From assembly GCA_002506485.1 (NCBI GenBank), contig DAXQ01000090.1, forward strand, positions 4,135 through 50,837: DNA of 46,703 bases, given 5' to 3'. Made by a program: the position numbers and the translations under genes. This document shows positions 32,496-39,326 of this stretch, piece by piece; within the stretch, counting starts at the first letter, position 1, and the number at the start of each line of letters is the position of its first letter. Origin of the DNA: Euryarchaeota archaeon UBA136. GTDB taxonomy: Archaea; Thermoplasmatota; Poseidoniia; MGIII; CG-Epi1. The notes beneath the pieces were generated by a model, which worked only from the letters and a program-made list of their open reading frames with translations, had not been told where the DNA came from and searched no databases.

Positions 32496-33661
32496 TTCTT
32501 CCTCCTCATGGCTTTAATTGCCTTAATTGCACCGTCATTCATATCATCGGCAGTGATAAGATTTAATCCAGATTCTGCAAGCATCTTCTTACCTATTCCT
32601 ACATTTGTCCCGGCTAAACGTACGATTACGGGGACATCAAGTTTTATTTCTTTAGCTGCAGCTATTATTCCCTCGGCGATGAAGTCACATCTCATTATTC
32701 CCCCAAATATATTCACAAAGATGGCTTTTACACTTGAATCTGACAATATAATCCTAAATCCTTCAGCTACCTGCTCTGAATCGGCTCCACCTCCAACATC
32801 TAGGAAATTAGCTGGCTCTCCACCGTGCAATTTGATTATATCCATTGTGGCCATTGCAAGTCCCGCTCCGTTTACCATACAACCTATTTCTCCATCAAGT
32901 TTTATGTAATTGAGACCGACTTCAGTAGCCCTGATTTCTAGAGGTTCTTCTTCTTCTCTGTCACGAAGTTGTTCGATATCAGTATGCCTGAACAGAGCTG
33001 AGCTGTCAAAGTTAATCTTTGCATCCAATGCAACGATATCATCAGCAGTGGTTACTACCAATGGATTTATTTCTACGATGGAACAGTCTAGGTCAATAAA
33101 TAGGTTGTAAAGATTCTTCATGAATCCCATGCAGGACTTTACTTGTTTTCCCTCAAGTCCCAGTCCAAATGCAATCTTCCGAGCTTGCCAATCTCCAAGT
33201 CCCGTAACTGGATCTACATATACCTTCAATATCTTTTCAGGATTCTTTGAGGCAACTTCTTCAATCTCAATTCCACCCTCGGTCGAGGCCATTATGACTG
33301 GCAATTCTTTTTCACGATCAAGTACAATCCCAAGGTAAAATTCTTTAGCTATATTACAGCCCTCTTCCACATACACTTTGCTGACATTAACACCTTCGGA
33401 GGTCGTTTGAGGGGTCACTAATTTTGAACCTATTATGTTGTTTGCAGCTTCGTAAACCTCGTCAACGGAACGGCATAGAACAATCCCCCCACCTTTGCCT
33501 CTTCCACCAGCATGTATTTGGGCCTTGACAACCCAGATCTTACCACTTAATTCCTTACACGCATTCGCAGCTTCGTTTGAGTTTAAAGCAAGAATTCCAT
33601 TCAGGGTCTTTACTCCATATTGTCTGAAAAGTTCTTTGGCTTGGTACTCATGAATGTTCAT
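32492..33661 (-). CDS. sucC: Succinyl-CoA synthetase beta subunit
   Basis: Nucleotide-binding ATP-grasp subunit. From ATG 33661 it has 389 residues, the family length. It begins MNIHEYQAKELFRQYGV, with KAQIHAGGRGKGGGI, EINPLVVT, DAKINFDSSALFRH and the C-terminal DVGGGADSEQVAEGF, NIFGGIMRCD and VRLAGTNVGIGKKML. A GTG four codons upstream (33673) is possible, but the TATA-like box at 33684-33692 has leaderless spacing to 33661, and sequence conservation begins there. The nucleotide choice (ATP or GTP) is not settled from sequence. It is the first gene of sucCD. Confidence 0.95.
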   Translation of the reverse strand: MNIHEYQAKELFRQYGVKTLNGILALNSNEAANACKELSGKIWVVKAQIHAGGRGKGGGIVLCRSVDEVYEAANNIIGSKLVTPQTTSEGVNVSKVYVEEGCNIAKEFYLGIVLDREKELPVIMASTEGGIEIEEVASKNPEKILKVYVDPVTGLGDWQARKIAFGLGLEGKQVKSCMGFMKNLYNLFIDLDCSIVEINPLVVTTADDIVALDAKINFDSSALFRHTDIEQLRDREEEEPLEIRATEVGLNYIKLDGEIGCMVNGAGLAMATMDIIKLHGGEPANFLDVGGGADSEQVAEGFRIILSDSSVKAIFVNIFGGIMRCDFIAEGIIAAAKEIKLDVPVIVRLAGTNVGIGKKMLAESGLNLITADDMNDGAIKAIKAMRRKK

Positions 33662-33683
33662 TTGTGATTGCACACAGATTGGG

Positions 33684-33692
33684 GTTTAATAT
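33684..33692 (-). promoter_or_regulatory. TATA-like box of sucCD
   Basis: ATATTAAAC on the minus strand is centred 27 bases before ATG 33661. Confidence 0.55.
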
Positions 33693-33723
33693 GCTAAGGT
33701 GCAAGTCAAGCCGTTACGTAAAG

Positions 33724-33733
33724 ATTTAAATAG
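33724..33733 (+). promoter_or_regulatory. TATA-like box of rpl10e
   Basis: ATTTAAATAG is centred 37 bases before ATG 33766. The implied start site near 33754 leaves a leader of about 12 bases, with GCAGGTT as a weak ribosome site. Confidence 0.5.
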
Positions 33734-33740
33734 AATACAA

Positions 33741-33752
33741 TCTGGCGCCAGA
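33741..33752. promoter_or_regulatory. Perfect 12-base palindrome between TATA box and start site of rpl10e
   Basis: TCTGGCGCCAGA is fully self-complementary and sits between the TATA-like box and the predicted transcription start. A protein bound here would block initiation, so it is a candidate repressor operator. At 8 G/C of 12 it stands out from the AT-rich promoter around it. Confidence 0.5.
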
Positions 33753-33765
33753 AGCAGGTTATAAA

Positions 33766-34269
33766 ATGGCCAAGAAAAACCCGGCCCACATGTTCAGGGG
33801 TAAGAAAAAGGCATACACTCGGAAAGAGTATATTGGAGGAGTTCCAGCTAGTCGAATAACCCAATTCGATGTAGGCTCACCCTCCGATAATTTTTCAGTT
33901 GAAGTTACTTTATCTGCTCAGGAAGAGTGTCTGGTCAGACATAATGCTCTTGAGTCTGCAAGAGTTACGGCTAACCGATACATTCAGACACATGCTGGAA
34001 GAGAGGGTTATCACCTAAAAATTAGAGTTTATCCACATCATGTTCTGCGCCATAACAAAATAGCACAAGGTGCAGGTGCAGATAGGGTTTCTATGGGAAT
34101 GCGTAAATCTTTCGGTAAGACCGTCGGTACTGCTGCGAGAGTCAAACCCGGTCAAAAACTTATAACTTTACGCACATCAGGTGAATTTCTTGTGCAGGCA
34201 AAAGAGGCTCTTAGAAAATCATCTCATAAACTCCCAACACCTTGCAGGATTAACGTGGACCAATCATAA
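33766..34269 (+). CDS. rpl10e: Ribosomal protein L10e (uL16)
   Basis: This is a large-subunit protein near the peptidyl-transferase centre and the A-site tRNA elbow. The 167-residue protein has AYTRKEYIGGVPASRITQFD, CLVRHNALESARVTANRYIQ, YHLKIRVYPHHVLRHNK, GAGADRVSMGMRKSFGK and VGTAARVKPGQ. All are typical of archaeal L10e. It is not in a ribosomal operon; its downstream partner is an 84-residue protein whose ATG overlaps the L10e stop by one base. Confidence 0.96.
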   Translation: MAKKNPAHMFRGKKKAYTRKEYIGGVPASRITQFDVGSPSDNFSVEVTLSAQEECLVRHNALESARVTANRYIQTHAGREGYHLKIRVYPHHVLRHNKIAQGAGADRVSMGMRKSFGKTVGTAARVKPGQKLITLRTSGEFLVQAKEALRKSSHKLPTPCRINVDQS

Positions 34270-34523
34270 TGGCTGAAGTTGTGAAGAAACTAGGTTTAGC
34301 CAAACTTGATGGTTTTTTGTATTTTGTAGAGTCCGATGGAACCGTATGGAAACATCAGGGAGGTCAGAAAACTATGGTCTCAAAAAGTAAAATCAAGAGA
34401 GAAGAAGGCTATCTCTATTTTATAGACATGAACGGAGATCTGGCTAGAAGGTCTAATCCCCAAGAGAGAGATGAGGAAACAAGAGAACTTTTCAAGCCAG
34501 ATACCCAAGTTACAAGAGAATAA
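34269..34523 (+). CDS. Small protein with two matching beta-hairpin-like repeats, function unknown
   Basis: This 84-residue acidic-tailed protein has no family I recognise. It has an internal duplication: LDGFLYFVESDGTVWKHQ near residues 13-30 and EEGYLYFIDMNGDLARRS near 45-62. Each consists of an aromatic strand, a turn with Asp-Gly or Asn-Gly, and a second strand. Similar short repeats occur in beta-propeller or YWTD-like proteins, but two copies cannot close a propeller alone. No signal peptide or membrane segment is seen. The overlap with the L10e stop suggests translational coupling and a role near the ribosome, but this is only inference. Confidence 0.7.
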   Translation: MAEVVKKLGLAKLDGFLYFVESDGTVWKHQGGQKTMVSKSKIKREEGYLYFIDMNGDLARRSNPQERDEETRELFKPDTQVTRE

Positions 34524-34536
34524 TAGTCTACTTTAG

Positions 34537-35150
34537 ATGTTTGAGTCATGGGTGATAGCTGGTGTTTTACTTGGGGCTGTTGAAGGCTTCAAACCCGGAC
34601 CACTTCAGACTTTGGTTATAACTGAGACATTGAAGAGGGATTGGAAGGCAGGCCTCAAGGTTACTCTGGCACCATTAGTGACCGATGGTCCAATAATTCT
34701 TCTCTGTGCCCTAGTTGTGTCCAGTTTGAGTAACTACGGTCAGTTCTTTGCGTTTATTTCTTTCGCCGGTGCGATTTTCCTGCTATATATGGCATATGAG
34801 ACCTTCATAATTGATGAAGTGCAGATCGATGAGGGGAATTCAGGTAATTCAGGTAATTCACCATTCTACAAGGGAATTATCACTAATCTACTAAATCCTA
34901 ATCCCTATGTGTACTGGACACTTATTGGTTCACCGTTTTTGATTAAGGCTTTCGAAGAGGATGTATTCCTGCCTTTTGTGTTTCTTTTTTCCTAACATTC
35001 ATTCTGTGTAAAACTTTCACAGCGATTCTGGTTGGACGCTCTAGAACTTTCTTATCCAGTCGTAATTACTTCTTAATTCTGAAGATTCTTGCATTAATCC
35101 TGGTTGTTTTTGCCTTAATCTTTATTCAGACTGGTTTGTCATATCTCTAA
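34537..35150 (+). pseudogene. LysE-family amino-acid exporter interrupted by a frameshift
   Basis: The first 152 codons encode a LysE/RhtB-like membrane protein: VIAGVLLGAVEGFKPGPLQTLVIT, a second helix near 40-60, and ITNLLNPNPYVYWTLIGSPFLI. The frame ends at TAA 34993-34995, just after a T6 run at 34985-34990. Reading with one extra T restores the family's last helix (KILALILVVFALIFIQTGL) and ends at TAA 35148-35150. That gives about 204 residues, the normal LysE length. The restored stop abuts the convergent neighbour, so the whole interval looks formerly coding. A homopolymer sequencing or assembly error is the simplest cause; recent mutation is possible. A 9-base tandem repeat at 34837-34860 encodes GNSGNSGNS in the central loop. 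Confidence 0.8.
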
Positions 35151-35804
35151 CTACCAGAATTTCCACCAAGGTTTTTGATTCTTCTGTGTTCTTTGTCTCA
35201 TATCCATTGCATAATCATCATCGCCTTCAGACAGGCCTTTGATTATTGCCATATCCATACTGCGGTATGCGATTTTACCTGCTGGATTCATATCCCTTAG
35301 TACTGAGAGTGCATTACTTGGTAGCTCAGCCAGCAGTTCTATTCGTTTTCGGTCAAAATCGATTTGTGCATCTGCACTCATTTTCTGACCTACGGCTTCG
35401 GAGACTAACGATGACAAATCAATATCTCCGTCTTTTTCCTTTTCTCTAAACCATAGAGCAAATCCGGCCAGAAAACAAATCTCATTTTCAATCCATTCTC
35501 CTATAGTCCTGTGTTCTAAATCTCTGGTGATACAGTCATTCTCAGTCCAATAGTCTTTCGCATGATCAGCAAACTTTGTTTCCAGGAGATTGGTAAGAAT
35601 TTCAATTTCCCCCTCCCTGAGTTTGACTTTCTGCGATATGTTCTGGGTAACCCAACTATATTTACAACAGATTTCAAGTTCATCTTCTCCTTTTTTTTCA
35701 AAAAAAGAATCCGCTCCGGGACCAGAGATTAATGAAGCGATATCTTCAACAGACAAACCACTTTTGTTGCTAGCTTCCTCAATAGTTGTACTATCTTCTA
35801 TCAA
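35151..35804 (-). CDS. Cytoplasmic protein of unknown function
   Basis: This 217-residue acidic protein belongs to no family I recognise. The N-terminus (TTIEEASNKSGLSVEDIASLI) resembles a small helix-turn-helix or winged-helix segment. The rest is mostly helical by composition, with CCKYSWVTQN and WIENEICFLAGFALWF as the most distinctive stretches. It ends with a Trp-rich tail (KPWWKFW). No signal peptide or clear membrane span is present. The start is TTG 35804; I find no in-frame ATG or GTG between it and an upstream stop. The gene follows isopentenyl phosphate kinase by 41 bases on the same strand and may share its transcript. Confidence 0.6.
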   Translation of the reverse strand: MIEDSTTIEEASNKSGLSVEDIASLISGPGADSFFEKKGEDELEICCKYSWVTQNISQKVKLREGEIEILTNLLETKFADHAKDYWTENDCITRDLEHRTIGEWIENEICFLAGFALWFREKEKDGDIDLSSLVSEAVGQKMSADAQIDFDRKRIELLAELPSNALSVLRDMNPAGKIAYRSMDMAIIKGLSEGDDDYAMDMRQRTQKNQKPWWKFW

Positions 35805-35845
35805 AGTTAGGAACAGTCTTCCCAGATCCCCATCACCCGGTTCTT

Positions 35846-36628
35846 TCAGGGTATCACCCTGCTGCCATGAAAATCACCACAAATGCAATCCTCCAGATGG
35901 TCTAAATTAGTAATCCAGCATTGGCTGTGTTCGGCAATCCTGGCAGCACACTCCAACTTTCCAACCAGCCCCCCAGTCACATCTGTAATCCGCTCCTCTC
36001 CGCAATATTTCTTTATGGATTCTCTGGTTTCTGAATCTACTAAAGGTATTATTTCCGACTTTTCATCCTCAGGCTTTCCATTCATAACTCCTGGATAGTC
36101 CATTACAAATATCGTGAGTCTGGGTTCATAGATTCTGGCTAATTCCATCATTATCACATCACCACTGAGTATGTTGATTCCTTGAATCAGATCTTCGGTA
36201 ACATCACCAAAAGTTATAGGTATTATTCCTTCTTTGAGTGACTTGTCAAATTCACTGATTGGAAAGTTTTCTATTTCTCTTGAGCCCTTTGTCTTCATTG
36301 ATTGTGAGGGAATGACTGATTTGGTCTTTATTCCAGATTCTTGAAGTCTTCCACAGAGGAGTTGGTTCAATTCATGAACTTGTTTCCTAGTCTCCTTTAT
36401 AGCTTTTTTTTGTTCCTGACTACCGTCTAATCCTTCAGCAAGAGCGTATCTTTTGGCAATAGGATGTCCATAGGATCCAGCTCCATGGACTATAATCAGG
36501 TTTCTTTCTTTATCCTTTAAAATATTGCAGATTCTGTCAAGCGCCTTATGGTTAACTTTAGGTATCTCACTTTTCTTATCGGTAATCACTGAACCTCCAA
36601 ACTTCAGGATAACGATATCTTCCGGCAT
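35846..36628 (-). CDS. Isopentenyl phosphate kinase
   Basis: This enzyme phosphorylates isopentenyl phosphate to isopentenyl diphosphate in the archaeal mevalonate pathway variants. The 260-residue amino-acid-kinase-fold protein begins IVILKFGGSVITDK. HGAGSYGHPIAKR carries the family-diagnostic His55. ITFGDVT, ILSGDVIMMELAR and ITDVTGGLVGKLECA complete the active site. The His in GSYGHP separates it from fosfomycin kinase or glutamate kinase relatives. HMG-CoA reductase and a prenyl synthase are 7-10 kb away. The start at ATG 36628 follows a weak TATA-like CTATAGACC. Confidence 0.92.
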   Translation of the reverse strand: MPEDIVILKFGGSVITDKKSEIPKVNHKALDRICNILKDKERNLIIVHGAGSYGHPIAKRYALAEGLDGSQEQKKAIKETRKQVHELNQLLCGRLQESGIKTKSVIPSQSMKTKGSREIENFPISEFDKSLKEGIIPITFGDVTEDLIQGINILSGDVIMMELARIYEPRLTIFVMDYPGVMNGKPEDEKSEIIPLVDSETRESIKKYCGEERITDVTGGLVGKLECAARIAEHSQCWITNLDHLEDCICGDFHGSRVIP

Positions 36629-36703
36629 TGATACTCTGAGGTCTATAGCTGACCAGTCAAAAAGATGCAGTACCTTGCTAAATAGTGCGTTCTTTGCCGC
36701 CGT

Positions 36704-37825
36704 GTGCAGAATAAGATTCGCCTTGCTTTGTTTGGTGCATTGTTTTACAATATAACTCAGGGTTTGGCTTTTACCCTAGTCAGATTGCAAGCTGAGGCGT
36801 TAGGAGATTTTAGGACTCTGGGTCTGGTTGTTGGATTACCCAATTTTGCCCTGGTCGCAGGTTCTACATTCTGGGGTGTTATTGCTGACCGTTGGAAAAA
36901 TAGAAGGGCGGTGGTAGTTCTTTGTTCAATTCTTTCAGCAGTTTTGTACATTCCTTTGCCCTGGTTGGGACCCATGGGACTCGTTACAGTCCGGACTATC
37001 CAATCCTTCTTTTTGGGAGGTATGGTTCAGATTGCAACATTATTTTCCGAGCTTAATCCAGGTGCTAGAGCGACTTTGATGGGAAAGTTAGAGGCAGCGT
37101 TAGGATTTGGTTGGGGTGCCGGTGCTTTCCTTGGTGGTTTCTTGGTGATATCAAGTGATTATGGTTCTGCACATCCCTCTGTGATTCTTTCGTTCCTGCT
37201 GACCGCATCCATAGGTGTATTTGCAGTAGTAGGATATATGGGAGCCACTGAGCGTTCAGTTTTAAGAATAGATGAAGATTTGGACTTTGCCCCCTATTTC
37301 TGGAAACTTTCACGCCTTTTCATCACTACCTTTATTTTATTCATGGGCTATATGTTCTTCCTCAGTTTTTCACCAGTTTACCTTACGGAGATAACTGGAT
37401 CAACTTACGGAATGGGGGTTATTGTCTTATTGAGTGGTATTGTCCATGCCTTGGTTGCACCTTATGCTGGAAAGTTAGTTGACGCTTACCCTAGGGAGAT
37501 GGCAATCCGAGCGGCATCCGTTTTGGTTTTTGTGTCTATGGTCATTTATTCGGTAACTCAGAATATATATCTGGTCACACTGGCATTTGTGCTTCCCATA
37601 TTCATGACCTACTTCTTGGGAGCACGTTCAATAGTAGCTGATACCGTACCCTATCAATTAAGGGCCAGAACTATGGGTTTATTGACTTCATTTTGTCTTC
37701 TAGGAAGTGGTTTTGGTAGCATTCTAGTTGGTGAATTACTACTCCATTTCGAATATCAGAGTGTTTTTCGTATTGGAGCTGCATTAACTCTTATGGCGGT
37801 AGCAACTGGATGGAAAAGGTTCTAA
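36704..37825 (+). CDS. Major facilitator superfamily transporter
   Basis: This 373-residue protein has about 11-12 membrane helices. The loop between helices 2 and 3 has the MFS signature GVIADRWKNRR, and the second half repeats it weakly (GKLVDAYPREMAIRA). The other helices are hydrophobic and lack charged substrate-site patterns I can read. Substrate unknown; efflux is plausible. GTG 36704 is the start; a TATA-like CTAAATAG near 36678 has leaderless spacing. It converges with the lysine-dehydrogenase-like gene, four bases apart. Confidence 0.82.
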   Translation: MQNKIRLALFGALFYNITQGLAFTLVRLQAEALGDFRTLGLVVGLPNFALVAGSTFWGVIADRWKNRRAVVVLCSILSAVLYIPLPWLGPMGLVTVRTIQSFFLGGMVQIATLFSELNPGARATLMGKLEAALGFGWGAGAFLGGFLVISSDYGSAHPSVILSFLLTASIGVFAVVGYMGATERSVLRIDEDLDFAPYFWKLSRLFITTFILFMGYMFFLSFSPVYLTEITGSTYGMGVIVLLSGIVHALVAPYAGKLVDAYPREMAIRAASVLVFVSMVIYSVTQNIYLVTLAFVLPIFMTYFLGARSIVADTVPYQLRARTMGLLTSFCLLGSGFGSILVGELLLHFEYQSVFRIGAALTLMAVATGWKRF

Positions 37826-37829
37826 TCCT

Positions 37830-38936
37830 TTACCAAGATTCTATCAGAATTCCTCTGTCCCTGAGATAATTTAGGACATAGTCATAGAATATATTATTCA
37901 TACCCAGTGTTTCAGGACAAATCACGCCTTTCTCCTTTATTTTATTTTCCAAAACCAATCTGGAGAAGGCGCATGCAGTTAACCCAGTCGTTCGAGCCAT
38001 ACTGGTCGCTCCTTCTGTAAATTCATCGTAAATCGTGTAACTAATCTCGTTTCCTTCACTTGGCACTGCCAGAATTAGCATAAAAGTAAATTCTTCTTCT
38101 CCTTCCTCAAGTTTCCATGATTCGAATAATTCCCCAGATGTTTCTTCTTTTCTGGTTATCTTTTTTCCCTTTACGTTCGCATTCGAAAATTTGCCATCAC
38201 TGATCATTTTTCTTATAAGGTCACAATGTCCAGGGTATCTTATGGTGAATTCCATCAGGTTTGGGACTTCCGATAAACTACCTTTCGAATCTAAGAGTGT
38301 CCGTAATCCATCTGTCAGGAAAGCTTCTAGTTCGCCAATACCCTCTACCTCTAGTCTCAGTTTCTTTGACAAGGCTTCTCTAACTTCAGTTTTCCCGTTT
38401 ATTCTTATTCTGGCCGGTCTGGTGTATTCTTCAATCACATCTATGGGTGAAAAGGGAGCTTTATAATTCCAAGGAGGATTCTTTTTTTTCGGAAGTCCGC
38501 CAACCATCGTTTGGATTTCTTCTATCTTATTGTTTGCTACTATATTACCTATAATGAGATTACTTAGACCGGGTGCAACACCTGCATCAGGTATTACTAG
38601 ACAATTATTTTCGAGCGCAAATTCCGACAGTTCCAGACAATTTTCAGGCATAAATGATATATCTACACAGGATACTTTACACTGAATTATTTTCTTCAAC
38701 ATTTCAAATCCCATGAAACCAGGTAAACAGTTTACTGCCAGATCATAGTTTGCAATAATATCTTCAATTATTCCATTCTTTACATCAAAATTGATTGCAG
38801 AAATACGGTGGTTGCGCTTTTCAATCTGGTTCAAAGTAGATTTGTTGTTGTCAACGACCATGACTTCGAAATCATTGCAAAGTTCCTCGGCAATGAAAGA
38901 GCCTATCATTCCACCGCCAATTACGGCAATTTTCAT
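37830..38936 (-). CDS. Saccharopine/lysine 6-dehydrogenase-like oxidoreductase
   Basis: This NAD(P)-binding protein of 368 residues opens with a clean Rossmann motif, KIAVIGGGMIGSFIAEEL, and the acidic MVVDNN that often marks NAD preference. The rest matches lysine 6-dehydrogenase of the Geobacillus type as recalled: NCLPGF, VIPDAGVAPGLSNLIIGN, VGGLPKKKNPPWNY, FTIRYPGHCDLIRKM and SMARTTGLTACAFSRL. Such enzymes oxidise the epsilon amino group of lysine, or act on saccharopine. Lysine degradation fits the amino-acid-consuming profile. The neighbouring SepF gene is 12 bases upstream on the same strand, so they may be co-transcribed. Exact substrate not proven. Confidence 0.8.
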   Translation of the reverse strand: MKIAVIGGGMIGSFIAEELCNDFEVMVVDNNKSTLNQIEKRNHRISAINFDVKNGIIEDIIANYDLAVNCLPGFMGFEMLKKIIQCKVSCVDISFMPENCLELSEFALENNCLVIPDAGVAPGLSNLIIGNIVANNKIEEIQTMVGGLPKKKNPPWNYKAPFSPIDVIEEYTRPARIRINGKTEVREALSKKLRLEVEGIGELEAFLTDGLRTLLDSKGSLSEVPNLMEFTIRYPGHCDLIRKMISDGKFSNANVKGKKITRKEETSGELFESWKLEEGEEEFTFMLILAVPSEGNEISYTIYDEFTEGATSMARTTGLTACAFSRLVLENKIKEKGVICPETLGMNNIFYDYVLNYLRDRGILIESW

Positions 38937-38948
38937 CGATTATATGAA

Positions 38949-39305
38949 TTAAAGCGCTAGTTTCTTTCGTGAAACTCTAACACTTTTAGGAGTAATAACA
39001 ATCCATTTCTGGCTTACACCAACTAAATCTCCGTCTACATCAGCTACGGCTCTTTCTAATTCTGCTAATATTTTGTGCAACGTTTCTTGGTCTGACGTAA
39101 GCGGTGTAAAATCGATTAAAATTATATTACCATCATGCAATTCAGTTGTTATCTGATTAACTTGTTCAGCCTTGCTTAACATCATTGTATGGACAAGCAT
39201 TGATGCCTTTTCGCCATAGTCTTCAGCTTTATCCGCGCTCCAATTTCTCAAGTCAAAAAACTGTTCATCAGGTATTCGGCGCATCTGTGGAGAGTTGGCT
39301 ACCAT
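38949..39305 (-). CDS. sepF: SepF-like FtsZ-anchoring protein
   Basis: This 118-residue protein has the SepF fold in its C-terminal two thirds: HDGNIILIDFTPLTSDQETLHKIL, ELERAVADVDGDLVGVSQKWIVITP and SVRVSRKK. SepF in archaea and many bacteria binds FtsZ and tethers it to the membrane through an N-terminal helix. The segment here (MVANSPQMRRIPDEQFFDL) is not strongly amphipathic, and the start could be Met8. FtsZ is encoded 27 kb away on the same strand. Two inverted AT motifs near 39327-39335 may carry its promoter, overlapping the M6 protease stop. Confidence 0.8.
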   Translation of the reverse strand: MVANSPQMRRIPDEQFFDLRNWSADKAEDYGEKASMLVHTMMLSKAEQVNQITTELHDGNIILIDFTPLTSDQETLHKILAELERAVADVDGDLVGVSQKWIVITPKSVRVSRKKLAL

Positions 39306-39326
39306 GATTCAATATCCTAGTTGTAG

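Noticed and set aside
34981..34995. Programmed -1 frameshifting in the LysE gene
   Set aside because: The T6 run is in the right place, but the heptamer does not fit X-XXY-YYZ in the zero frame and no downstream structure stands out; error or mutation is simpler.
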